The notes below the pieces were generated by a model. The model made no database searches. It was not told the DNA's origin and was given only the letters and a program-made list of their open reading frames with translations. A stretch of DNA of 64,000 bases. Origin: Zeugodacus cucurbitae. Its lineage: Eukaryota; Arthropoda; Insecta; Diptera; Tephritidae. The stretch spans positions 14,637,001-14,701,000 of the forward strand of contig NC_071669.1 in the NCBI RefSeq assembly GCF_028554725.1, given 5' to 3'. The position numbers were made by a program, and so were the translations under genes. This document shows positions 22,941 through 34,855 of the stretch, piece after piece (positions within the stretch are counted from its first letter, which is position 1; every line of letters begins with the position of its first letter).

Positions 22941-23560
22941 TACATATGGGATTGAGCAGGAGAGTTTGACGAACCAAAAAGAGAGCTTGGCAGTGAGAAA
23001 GAACTAAAGTATATGATTCGTTGTCACTTAAATATTTAGGGAAAGTATAGTAGAAGATATTGGTATATCAGTAAAGTAAAGGAACTTGAATTGAGCTTTG
23101 TGATAAAAATATCGCTATTTATTCGCATTCACTTTGAATCTTAAAAAAAGTAAGCATAACAATTAAACAAATAAACTTCTTTTAAAGGTGCTTATTTTCA
23201 GAAATAGTAACAATTATGCTTAGAAAAGCTTTGAAAGCTCTCTTAGGTCGATAAAAGTTTTCAGACAGTAAGATTGTACTCTCAATAATAATATACGTAC
23301 ATATAACTTGTATAGTTACTAAAGCACAGTTTGAGCTTTTCCGTAATGTATTTTCATCATAAGATATCAAAGCTTGGTAGGCCTTGTATTTAAAAAGTTT
23401 TAAATCGATACAATAGCTTATTAATCTTTTAAAAATACTTCAAACTTATTTTTGTAAATATCAATAACGAAAACATGTACAGTACTTGTAAAGCTTAAAA
23501 AGCTTTAGTTTCGAAAAATTTATTTGAGACGATAGATAATATCTCTTTTCTCTCTTATAA
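22941..23560. other. Gene-free flank downstream of the receptor
   Basis: May include more 3' UTR. AAGCTTT-like words are frequent. No gene was recognised. Confidence 0.4.
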
Positions 23561-23632
23561 AGGTTAATCTGGTAGGCCAGAAAGCCACACATAGACCAGT
23601 TTTGGTCCTTTGCGATACCAGATGGAGTGCGT
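23561..23632 (-). pseudogene. Short copy of the 13.1-kb non-LTR 3' end
   Basis: About 70 bases are almost identical to 13150-13219: GGTTAATCTGGTAGGCCAG, then CCACACATAGACCAG, then GATACCAGATGGAGTG. On the minus strand it encodes GIAKDQNWSMCGFLAYQINL, the last residues of the retrotransposon protein. The TTAGG tail is reduced to a single AAGGTTA. Such a short piece fits an extreme 5' truncation. Confidence 0.85.
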
Positions 23633-24229
23633 AGTTAATGAGGAGTAATCAATCTTTAGAATGCCTGGGCTTGACGTGAATTTTAAAAGATCACTCTTAT
23701 AAAAAATTATACAAAAACGAGAGTGTTTTCTAAATGAATATACATATGTAAATTCTGACTCAACTCCTTAAAAATATAGTGAAATATGTAAGCTTAAGCT
23801 TTGAGCTTTGAAGTTCAATCTTTAATACCCTAAAATAAATTTTAAAGTTGCAGGAAATTTTACTATTATTTTGCAATTTTATACACTTCTCTCGGTTTTT
23901 TTTCGTTTCAAAGACCTTTAGAAACGCTTTTCGTGATTTTTTTAACGTTAGTTCTCATTTTGCAATGGTATGCTTAGGTCAAGTCAGGTCTATCTACTAC
24001 TATCTCGAAAACTTTGTGCTCGTTAAAGCAGGGTTATACTTAATTTTCGCTACTGAAAATGAGTGAAAGTTTTAAAAGCTCTTAAAAGCATATATGGAGC
24101 TTACACGCAACTTTCAAATCTATTCTTATAATACACCTTGCTTTTTATTACAAAAAACGATTGATTATCTCTTCACCCTTATCCAAGTCTTTTGGTTCTG
24201 TTGTGATAATTGCACATGACATACGAAAA
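23633..24229. other. Gene-free stretch
   Basis: A+T-rich, with T-rich open frames only; nothing recognised. Confidence 0.4.
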
Positions 24230-25330
24230 AATAAAATGGTATAATTATATTAAAAAATATAAAATTTGTATAGCAACTGTTACGTATTAAAATAAAGTAT
24301 TTATTTAATAAAAAATAATTAAAACAATAAAATAAAAAATATAATTAAAATAATAAACGATTACAAGATTGAAGAATAAACAAAAAATAAAAAAAAATAA
24401 TTAATCTAAAAAAAAAAGAAAAGTTTAAATCGTTTTCAATAAAACGTCGATCGAATTTATCTGTTATTGCAGTGTTAGATTTTAAAGAATAAAATCAATA
24501 AATTTTGAAATTTTAGTGAAATAAGTATTATCGTCTAAGCAGGCTCTTATGTTTACTATGTATTAAAAAAAATTATATGTGTGATATGTTAAATATTAAT
24601 ACTTAAATATATTTAAATAAATAAATACTTTAAGCTCTTAATCTGAGTGACTAGTTAAAGTTAATGATGAACTAGTAATGTATTGTAAATAATGAAAAGA
24701 GTATATATTATCGAACTTCTTTTACTGTAAATTAACATAGTATTGTAAAAAAAATAAGAAATAAAATAAAAAAATTTAAAGTGAAGTATAAAGAAATAAA
24801 AATCTTATTTTTAGCTTTTTGTTTAACAAAATTGCTTTAATATTAAAATTGTTTTTTTATTTTATATATTTTAAAATTGATTAATGCCTTGTGAAATTAT
24901 AAATTAATAAATAATTTTTTTATAAAGAAATTGCCTAAAAGGCTTTAAAAGGAAATATGCGTAAAATGTCGATTTTTTTTTAATAAAACGTGTATTTTAG
25001 TGTTAGCTAGACGTTATTGTAAGAATTATAATTGTAAAATAATTAATTCAAGTTTATTAAAATTAAAGAAGTAACTTTAAAAAAATATATTTTTTTTTTA
25101 TTTTCAATAACAGGGCAGTAAATTATATAGTAAGTTTTATATTAAAATCTTTAATATTTATTATAGTTTAGATAGTTTGGAATAAGTTTTTCGTAATTAA
25201 AAAAACTCCTCTATAGTTCCCTGTTGAGAGTTTCAGCTTCACTACTTTATTGACTTAAAAAAATCAAATCGTTAATATTAACTATTCCATATAAATTCAA
25301 TTTTCACTTCACTTAATTTAATTTCCCTCT
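24230..25330. other. Extreme A+T block about 1.1 kb long
   Basis: Nearly all bases are A or T, with long ATAAA and TTTAT runs and very few C or G. There is no coding frame. A related segment (ATAAAACGT plus GTGTTAG) appears near 24441-24478 and 24982-25004, hinting at an old duplication. Such blocks can act as matrix-attachment or nucleosome-poor DNA, but that is only a possibility. Confidence 0.55.
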
Positions 25331-25546
25331 ATTTCTCGCAAGCTCTACAATAATATGATCGACCTCTGTTGCTAATGGCACAATCAATGCGAGTGTAATT
25401 TAAAATTAAGACAAAAACATAAAATTTCAACATTTACAAGAAACACTACCATTCAGAGCAGACCATTGCATGTAAGTAAGTAAGTAAGAATGTATCTGTT
25501 AGCTGTAAGAAAACAATAAGCATACTATAAAACATAACCACAAAAA

Positions 25547-25777
25547 ATGGTAACGGGGCAACAATACAGCTTGCCGACGAATTGGGGTCGAGCTGGGAAA
25601 ATCAGCGCCGCATTGTATGCTGTGGCGGAAGGCATTGATTTTATTTTTCAACTTTTTTCTTCTGCTTTTCAATGTATTAATGGCATGTTTTCACTACTCA
25701 AATTGATTCTGCCATGTATTGTTATTATTGTTGTTTGCTTGTTGGTAAATGTCCGCACATTATACAAAAATATGTAG
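25547..25777 (+). CDS. Candidate small ORF, 76 aa, one predicted membrane segment
   Basis: I do not recognise this protein. The ATG sits in a good insect context (CAAAAAATGG). The first half has mixed codons and a balanced composition (VTGQQYSLPTNWGRAGKIS), unlike the A+T-driven frames around it. The second half has one strongly hydrophobic segment (about residues 53-67, LILPCIVIIVVCLLV). The tail ends in RTLYKNM. There is no visible promoter, splice or homology evidence, and hydrophobic frames arise easily in T-rich DNA. Treat it as a hypothesis. Confidence 0.2.
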   Translation: MVTGQQYSLPTNWGRAGKISAALYAVAEGIDFIFQLFSSAFQCINGMFSLLKLILPCIVIIVVCLLVNVRTLYKNM

Positions 25778-26220
25778 GAGCCAGGCGGTGCAAAGTCAGC
25801 AGAAATTCTTGAGGGAAACAAACACTGAACCCTTACGCATTACTTTTATATTTACTGCATATGGAGGCGAAATGTAGTGGCTGCTGTGTCTGTTTGTGTG
25901 TGGTTGCATATGTGTGTGTGTAGACAACAGATTTGCGAATTGTTAGGCAAACAATGGCAGGCAGTTTGCCGAAATTCGAGACACAATGTGTGAGCCACAC
26001 AATGTCTTATGTGAGAGTTCTGTAAATATGTACACAAATATTAAAAGGAAGGAGTAAAGTTGTTTGCTAAATGCGGAAATAGAGATCATTTGGATTTTTT
26101 TTTAGTTTGCGCCGTCTTTAATACGGAAATTTCAGAAATAACGGTTAGAATTGAAAATTATCAAGTCCGAAATCATTATAGTAAAGGTTGTATTTCACCA
26201 CTCATTAACGGTTCAGTCTA
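25778..26220. other. Gene-free stretch before the microsatellite
   Basis: TGTGTG-rich sequence at 25888-25922; nothing else recognised. Confidence 0.4.
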
Positions 26221-26460
26221 ATATCTATCTATCTCTATCTCTATCTGTATCTCTATCTGTATCTCTATCTGCATCTCTATCTGTATCTCTATCTCTATCT
26301 CTATCTCTATCTCTATCTCTATCTCTATCTCTATCTCTATCTCTATCTCTATCTCTATCTCTATCTCTATCTCTATCTCTATCTCTATCTCTATCTCTAT
26401 CTCTATCTCTATCTCTATCTCTATCTCTATCTCTATCTCTATCACTATCTCTATCTCTAT
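26221..26460. repeat. (TATCTC)n microsatellite, about 240 bp
   Basis: Starts with a few TATC units, then about 36 nearly perfect TATCTC hexamers with a few variants (TATCTG, TATCAC). Open frames across it are translations of the repeat (Ser-Leu, Ile-Glu and Asp-Arg dipeptides), not genes. Confidence 0.95.
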
Positions 26461-28525
26461 CCAAGATTTCCAAGTATTCCATGCTTTCAAAACCATCTGA
26501 GTTACGCTTCTGCGACATTGGTACACCAGCCTAAAGTATATAAACACGCAGCATTACCTCCGCAGATGCTTCAATACTTCAAAGCGATTTAGCGCGAATT
26601 TTCATTTAATAAAAAAATATAAAATCTAACTTCAAAGTTCACTCATAAGCTCACATGCCCCAGCAGTGTAGCGCTAAGCTACATGTGCGAGCATTTGCGA
26701 AAAGCAACCATGTCACACAGCCAGCCTGCCAGCCACAACAGAAATCCCACAAGTATAAGAAAAAAGACGACGCTTCACTCTCTAGTTTTGCACGCTGACA
26801 GCACTCAACTTTCACACTTGCCTTTGTGGTGTAGACGCAGTTTTTCCTGCTTTCTTTTATTGTTTTGAAAAGTGAGCTTTAAGTACACTTGAAAACGACA
26901 ACACACAAATAAGACAACATAGATGGAAGAAAGAAGAGGAAGAGTGTGAGAAACTGAAAAACTACAGTTACGCAGGGTATTGATGGCTGGCAGCAGCTTA
27001 AGTTGAGTTTACGTTTCTTTTTGCACAACTTATAACACACATACACACACACTTAAACTAGTAGTTATAGTCCTTGGCAGCTTCCAATCCTAATACACGG
27101 GAGATATTTTCTTATTTTCTAATAAAAATTGTTAGAGTGAGCGCGCAGTGTGAGCGTTGGTGCATTTTGACAGCTGGTGTTAAATGTCACTGCTCAGCAC
27201 TTTCTAAAAGCTATTCAACTATGAAGTTGTTGTATGCGCATACTTATACTACATAGGATGTCCATATGCCTCGGTGGAACAATGCGCTTGAGTATAGAAG
27301 TGTAAGTTTTATGTGTTTAAGTTTCAGAGATTTCCGGCGTATACATTAGGGATGATCTTAATGCTGTGAAATTTGCTACTTTTGTATTAAAATGTCAAAC
27401 TATTATTGTAAATAAAAACTTGATATACCATATGATATCGGATTCTTAAAAATCTGTGCAAATTTGGTATATTTTTCCTACAAATTACTATCAGTGGTAT
27501 GAAAGATGTACTTGATGAAGATTCATGTCACAAGTAAAATGTACATATACTCATGTATATTTTCCATTGCGTGTTCAAAAAGTAATATTTAATAATTTAA
27601 TAATTTAATTGTGATACCCTCGCTGGATCCAGATCTCTGTAAAAAAATTATAAAGTTTTACATCAAATATATGATATATAAATTTTTGAATTGTAAGACT
27701 TGTTTTAAGACCACCCTAATCTATATAAAAAACATTTTTCCAGCATTTATGCGCTTGATTATGAAAACGAACTCAAACTTAACCTACACATAAGTATTCA
27801 CAGTATGTATGTATGTTAAGCAACCGAGTGAGGAGAAGAATTAAAGTGTCTCAGATACTTAACAAAGCTTTCAATTGCAATTGAAATTGCTTGTAATCTT
27901 TTTTTTTTTGGTTTTTGTTAAGAAGAATTACATGACTCAGTTGGAATTTAAACAGGACCAATAGAAATGTTGCGTGTGTAGACACTTCAGAAATTGGAAA
28001 TATAATATATTATTACAGGTGAAAGCTCACCAATAATATCACGATTAGTTTCTCTAAAAAAATTTCTTCCGACCGCCATTCCACCGCCTCGATTGTCATT
28101 ATAGAAAAGTGTCCTAAAAATAATTGTTCCAGAACCCGTATTAACGCTCATATGGTCCATAATACCTTTCCTCGAAAGGGTTTTATCGCCCAAGTCTATC
28201 CCTGCAATTACGACTGAGATTTAAAATTTTTCATCAAAACCTGCTTGCTTCACCGACTCACCAAGGGTTCGGTAAATATATTCTAATTTTTTAGTGATAC
28301 CTAATTCATTCTAAAATCGACAATTTTTAAAAATGTATAGGGTGTTCGGTGAGGGCTTAAAGTGCTCTGGATTAGGATACTCTGAAATTCTTAGAAAATT
28401 CGACTTCATTCTTTATTAGATCACTACATCGCCCAGTCAACTCCAGTGTTCTCATCTAATCTTTAACAAGCTGGGAACAGTTTGATTTCTCTGTCTTTTT
28501 ACGGTTCTCTGCTGAACGACTAGTG
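26461..28525. other. Gene-free stretch
   Basis: No supportable gene. A minus frame at 28193-27987 is open for 68 codons with mixed composition but no recognised domain. Confidence 0.4.
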
Positions 28526-28772
28526 GCCCAGTTTAAGCTAGAGGCCCAGTCTAAGCTAGAGGCCCAGTCTAAGCTAGAGACCCAGTCTAAGCTAGAGGCT
28601 CAGTCTTAGCTAGAGACCCAGTCTAAGCTAGAGACCCAGTCTAAGCTAGAGGCCCAGTCTAAGCTAGAGACCCAGTCTAAGCTAGAGACTCAGTCTAAGC
28701 TAGTGACCCAGTCTAAGCTAGAGGCCCAGTCTAAGCTAGAGACCCAGTCTAAGCTATAGGCCCAGTCTGAGC
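28526..28772. repeat. 18-bp minisatellite, about 13-14 units
   Basis: The unit is GCCCAGTCTAAGCTAGAG, with mostly G/A and A/T single-base variants (ACCCAG, GCTCAG). The unit length is a multiple of three, and one frame reads (A/T)QSKLE repeatedly, broken by TAG at about 28607 and 28757. Upstream, the same frame is open from about 28464 (SWEQFDFSVFLRFSAERLV). It may be a decayed coding repeat, but two stops and lack of any known match favour a plain minisatellite. Confidence 0.9.
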
Positions 28773-30450
28773 AGACCGAGTACTGGACTTCTACTACTCG
28801 TCCAATAACAATATGCCTGAGAGTTAAATCATTAACTTACTAGATATAATAGACTGAGTAAAACATTTTTTGAATTTCGTTGATAATAGTATTATTCGCA
28901 CTGTAATTTATTAATTTATTGACATACATTTCAAAAAACGATCTGAAACTCTTTTATAGTATTTAGTAGGTTTACATCATTTAAAAGGCCATTATAGTTC
29001 CAAGTAAATTAAAAATGAAAACAATAAAACAAACGACCTCATTCAGCAAAGAATAGCAAACAACAGATACATATCTCACATGTTGAAGTGTGCAAGTATG
29101 TATCTCGATATATTTACACTGACTTTATATCTTCTTACATATATTCATAATTCCAAGCAATAGCACAGCTGCATACAGACAGCCACATCGCTTAAGCAGA
29201 TACAAATTTATACCTCATAAATTTTTGCTGTAACAACAATCATTTCCATCATTTATTTGTTTATTTTAGCGCGCTCATTTCAATGAGCTAAAAAATATTG
29301 AAAACCATTTGAAATTTCCCAGGTGATCGACAGGCAAATGAACGAGATTAAAGCGTTTTTATTTTGAAACAAAACAAATCAAGTGAATTGAAAATAAGGC
29401 AAGTACAACATAAAAGACGGGGACAAGCAACGGGTGGCTGGTGATACTATATTTAGGGCAGTGAATAAGTGGTGTTAAAATTAAGAAAATTCCGGTGGAA
29501 TTTCTATGATCGAAAAATTAACACTTGGGTTGTTATTATGATGGTGTTAATTTGCAAAATTTTTCGAAGAAGTACATAGTTTTGCTGTGGATAAAGTATA
29601 GTGGCATATTATCAATTCTGTTAGCAAAATGTCGTTATGTAAATGTCTTTAATTATGAAATATTAAACAAAAGTTTTAGCACAGAGACACTTGTACAGAA
29701 AGTGCTTTACTTAGTGATCTTGTTCAATTTAGAAATTATATTCGTGAAATCATAATTATTATGATGTTATGATACTACTTTCTGCCTCTAAATAATATAT
29801 TAAAACCCACCACGTTTTAGTTTGATTATAATATATTTAAGGGTTGGAATTCTGCGAGTCATATTATTCTAAGTAGTGTTTAAACAAAGGTCATTAAAAC
29901 AATTAAACTTCAGAAAATATATAACTAGGATCTTGATTAAGAATATTGATATAAAATATACTGTCTAACAGAGTTGCCAGCCAATTTCTTTTGGTAAGTA
30001 AATATTTTTGGAAAATAAATTATTGTATGCAAATTGTAAATTTGCTTGGAATATAAAAATTTTAAATTATTCTAAAATATATTATAGGATTGCCAGAGCT
30101 CGTCATATTTCTTCCATATTGTATGCTGTATGTATATTTTAAATGTTTATAAAAAATTGGATTTGGAAAATCGTTCTGTTTTTTTCGTTTTTTCGTCCGA
30201 CACCTTTATTACTAGCCCACAGTAGCGATTTATTGAAAATTTCAATTGCTTCATTTGGTTTGAATTTGATTTTTTTCCTTGATGAGACATCGAACATTTT
30301 AAAAAAAGCCGGGATTCTTTGCCTTTTAAATTGTCAAGATTTTGAGCAACACAAAAATGTGATTCTGGGGATCTTTTTTCCAAGCTGAAGAAGCAGAGGC
30401 TGGGAAAACAAATTTTCGCTCGATATTAGAAGAAGTCGAATGCCGTATCT
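28773..30450. other. Gene-free stretch
   Basis: A+T-rich non-coding DNA with short hydrophobic frames; nothing recognised. Confidence 0.4.
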
Positions 30451-31666
30451 TTATACTCTCGCAACAAAGTTGCTAAGAGAGTATTATAGTTTTGTTCACA
30501 TAACGGTTGTTTGTAACACCCAAAAATAAACGAGTTAGATATAGGGTTATATATACCAAAGTGATCAGGGTGAAGAGTGGAGTTCAAATCCGAATGTCTG
30601 TCTGTCCGTCCGTCCGTCTGTGCAAGCTGTAACTTGAGTAAAAATTAAGATATCTTGATGAAACTTAGCACACTTATTTCTTGGCACTATAGGAAGGTTG
30701 CTTTCGAAAATGAGCAAAATCGGACCACTGCCACGCCCACAAATTGGCGAAAACCGAAAACACATAAAATGCCATAACTAAGCCATAAATAAAGCTATGG
30801 AAATAAAATTTGGTATGAAGGATCGCACTATGAGGGAGCATATGTGGATGTAATTTTTTTGGGGAAGTGGGCGTGGCCCCGCCCCCAAATCGGATTTTTG
30901 TATATATCTCGCAAACCAATAGAGCTATATAAACCAAACTTTCTGCAATCCGTTTTTTTAGCCATTTCCTTATACATTCCAAAAATGACAGAAATCGGAT
31001 AATAACCACACCCCCCTCTCATACAAATATTAAGTTGAAAAATACTAAAAGTGGGTTAACTCACTAACGAAAAACCTCAGAAACACTAAATTTCACATAA
31101 GGAATGGCAGATGGAAGCTGCACTCAGATTTTTTTACAAAATGGAAAATGGGCGTGGCATCGCCCACTTATGGGTCAAAAACCATATCTCAGGAACTACT
31201 CGACCGATTTCAATGAAACTTGGTTTGTAATAATTTCCTTACTTCCCAATGATATGTTGTGAAAATAGGCCAAATCGCTTCACAACCACGCCTACTTCCT
31301 ATATACCAGAACTTTGAAGACAATCTGAATCGTTTACTTTACAATATACATATAATGTAAGTATTTGAGAAGATATCGGTGCAGAACTTTGCACAAATAC
31401 TATGTTAATAGTGTGGCAGCCCCATTCTAAAAATCGCCGAAATCGGACCATAGGTTTTTAAGGCCCCATATATCGAACACGAGGACCTCGGTGCTTCTAA
31501 CCTAATATTATGGTTTCCAACTTTCAATGGACTTTATACAATATATATGACGAATATGTGGGTCAAATTGTGTATTATATAATATTAATTAAGTTAAATA
31601 AATAAATTGCGAGAGTATAAAATTACAGTTACAGTTACACCCTAACTTAGACCTTCCTTACTTGTT
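30451..31666 (-). mobile_element. Helentron/DINE-like non-autonomous element, full length (copy A)
   Basis: Oriented on the minus strand, it begins AACAAGTAAGGAAGG (31666 leftward) and carries TTATACTCTCGCAA at 31620-31607. The same 14 bases recur in inverted form at its other end (30451-30464), where they form a hairpin: ATACTCTC and GCAAC pair across AAA with GTTGC and GAGAGTAT. A (GTCY)n microsatellite lies at 30596-30621. Subterminal inverted repeats, a GTCY tract and a 3' hairpin are what I know of DINE-1/Helentron elements. No transposase is encoded; two open frames here are shared by copy B in more than one frame, so they reflect DNA identity and not protein conservation. The class is an inference from structure. 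Confidence 0.7.
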
Positions 31667-34227
31667 TTTTTTTTTTTTAATTTTGAAGTCATCCATCGGT
31701 AGCGAAAAATCAGCATCATTATTTTGATTGCAGGTTTTTGACTTTCATTAAAACGCTGATTGGTCTTATTTTGCATACGGATAAACCAAAGATAAAGAGA
31801 TATCTCCATTTTGGACAGCAGGGAAGTATGCAGTATTTTTCATGGCCCAGAATATGTGTTGTTTACATATTTTAAAATCACTTGAATTTTTGTTTTAATG
31901 TCTCAAGCACACATGTTTCTAAGGACTAATTTTTACGCACTAAATCTAAGACGGCCCGCTACATGCAAATCCAAACTTGCAACTGAAATTTGTTGCCCGT
32001 TACTTGCAATCACAAAAAAAAAAAAACCTAAATGACCATTAGAAGAATCCCTAAATCCAGAATTATTGAATGTCGATGCAAAATACTTTCAAACAATGAA
32101 ACGTTTTTTGTTCACGTTTTAGAGCTTTTTTGCCTTTTTCAAGTTTTCGAGCGTGCGCTGTATATACTTGTATTTAAATTATTTTAATATAAATAATTGA
32201 AACTGTTGATGGAATATTTTTATGAAGTGGAGTTTGAAATTAGAACATTAAATTGAAAACATTATTTCTATGTATTTATCTTTTGTTTGTTTTTGAAATA
32301 ATTGTAATATCTAATGACGCCCAATTCAAACCTTTTAAAAGGAAAATAATATATGTATATTTTCTAATATATTATGAGAAAATTGAAATGGTTTCCTGAA
32401 ATAAATTTTTACATTTTTCTTGCATTGAAAGGCTACATATTTAATTTATTTAATTGAATATTCCTTTTACCAAATACATTGAAATGCTATTTCAAATGAT
32501 ATTGCCTTTTTAATTTGTACCAAGAAAAAACACAATTCCAACTAATAGGCTTACAATTTCAATATTTAACTCAAAAAAAAATAATGAACTTCGCCAAATA
32601 TACTAAAACCAACGAAAATCGATTTCCCTAGAGCAAGCCAACATAGCGGCTGCCAGCTGAGCCAAGCCACAATTTCGCAGCGGTTTAACAACTTTTGCGA
32701 CAACACAATTTATAGATGCCGAGACGATTTTTTTTAATTTCATACATCTACATTGCTGTATGTAAATGTGTGTCTACGACAATTTAAACTTGCGGTTGCT
32801 TATACGACCCGCGTGTACGCCAACTTCAAGTGCCGCGCCAAAGACACACTTCATGGCAACAAACTTTGTGGCGGCATTTTTACAAATTCAATTGACCAAC
32901 TTTCGTAACAAATTCGCAAAGCTATTCAATTATTTTTGATGACAATTGTATTGGCATTCAGTGGGTATTTGCATACAAATGTATATATGAGCTTTTGTAT
33001 GAGTGAGTATATGTGAATGTAAGGCGATATTTATAGCTAACCTTCTGATGCTGTGCATTGAACCTTAATTTCTGCCCTAATATGAAATCAATGGTATAAT
33101 GCGTGAGTGATTTTAGTTTTCAATATGATCGAATTTTCGGCAGCTTGTTTACATGCAAATACATATAGACAGATATGTCGATATATATACACTCTACATG
33201 ACAGTTAAATAAATAGTCTAAAAATCAATAGTGTGTGTCAGTTCTATACACACACACACACTTACATTCTTATTATTATTTACACTCCGTTACTTCAATC
33301 ACATGTGCGTGTAGTTGCACACGGCGTATGAGCAACAATAGGCCTGTCAAAGTGTGACATGTAAAACAAACAATTGATGAATTGCCAAAGCCTCGCGTGT
33401 GCTCCACGGCTGCCTAGCCAGACGAGTTTCAGCTATTCAAATTGACAGCATTACAATAAGCTACATTTTCACTAAGCCTGTCACTTAAGAGCGCTTTTGA
33501 TTTGGCGCTCACCTCACTGCGTTCGCTACAGTTTCATTTTCACCATTACACGCGCAAAGTGGCAGGCTGGCAGCGTTTTCATCATTCTTTGTGTGCTCGC
33601 AACTGTGTAAGCCTCGAGTATTTACAATTGTTAGTTGACCCCTGCTGCTTTGTATTTATATTTAAGTATATATGTATATATGTACCTGTGTGTATATTTT
33701 CAACTGTGTCATGCATTTCACTCTCTGCCGAGCTTTCCACTCAGTGACTTTTGTTTATTTTTCTATTGTCCAGCCAATGAGTCTACGTTGTATATTTTGC
33801 CATGAGCGTGTGATCGACGCAAAATTTGCCTGCAGTCAGCATGAATACATATATACACACATACATATATACACATTTCTCTAGATATCCAAATATTTAC
33901 GCATGTGCTCATGCTTGGCATGCAGTCGCGTGTCGAGTGCTTAGTGCGAAATGTCAGACAATTTCCAGCTAAACTAGCCATGACACACATAGTATCTGTG
34001 CAGTCGTCTGCTGAAAGTGGCATGTGTTGGTGTTGGTGTGTGCCAAGTAATTTGTTTATTACAATTAGGTTAGGCTAGCTTTTTATTGTATTCATTATTA
34101 TAAATTAATAGTAATCATAATTTATTTTTAAACCTACAAAATAATATATAAAAATTATTAAAGTTATAAAAAAAAAGATTTGTGTGGAAGTTATTTGAAA
34201 ATCTGGAGTATTTTTTTTGGTTAAAAG
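31667..34227. other. Gene-free stretch
   Basis: Begins with a T-run at 31665-31678. An AC run lies at about 33248-33262 and TATA/CACA runs near 33840. No gene was recognised. Confidence 0.45.
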
Positions 34228-34855
34228 GTTGCCACCTGTTTAAAAAGTTTTATGGAAGCAAAATATACAAGAAAAAAGCAGTCCAATAAAGTTATCAAAC
34301 TAAAGAGATTTTAGTTGAACATATTTTTTGAAAGAGTTGCCACCTGTTTTAAAATTTTAAATTTATAAAAAAATTTATTACATAAAGAAATACTGCAATA
34401 TACCTGTAAAATTAAGAAAATAAGAAGTGTTGCATTAAAAAATAATTTTCGAATGGAGTTGCCATCTGTTAAAAATGTGTTCAAGAAAATGCAATAAATT
34501 ATCAATTATGTGTTCTATAGTAAAGTAATATAAGCAGGGTTTCATTAATTTTCTGTTTTCTGATTTTTTTTTTATAGTAATAAGAGATGGGTTGCCACGT
34601 ATTCGAAAAATGTAAGTGCTAAAAATGAAAAATACTACAAAGTGGGTATAAATTGTTCTGCTGAACTTCCCTGACTCGAATCACAAGGATCCACAAAAAA
34701 ACTTGAAGTTTGAGAGACATCCGAGTTACGGAACATAATTTGTATGAAATTTGACTTCTATGGCCGATTCAAGAGTTCGAGTTATGGAGAACTACGTGTT
34801 ATAGAAGTTAGAATTATGGAAGTTCGAAAAAATCTTATAAGAGTTGCCATCTATT
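34228..34855. repeat. Degenerate ~120-bp tandem repeat marked by GTTGCCA(C/T)CTGTT
   Basis: The word occurs at 34228, 34336, 34458, 34591 (GTTGCCACGTATT) and 34843 (GTTGCCATCTATT), spaced 108, 122, 133 and 252 bases. The 252 gap fits a lost unit. Runs of T precede the word and A+T-rich sequence follows. No coding potential is seen. Confidence 0.65.

Noticed and set aside
26151..26547. Open frames of up to 127 codons rich in Ser-Leu, Ile-Glu or Asp-Arg repeats
   Set aside because: They are translations of the (TATCTC)n microsatellite in different frames and strands; flanking sequence has no gene features.
28526..28772. Possible CRISPR-like array
   Set aside because: Units are directly adjacent 18-mers with no spacers, in a eukaryotic genome. 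It is a minisatellite.
30674..31022. Overlapping minus-strand frames that match frames at 45885-46204 (for example GGGATPTSPKKLHP)
   Set aside because: They are shared in more than one frame at once, so they reflect recent DNA identity between repeat copies and not protein selection.
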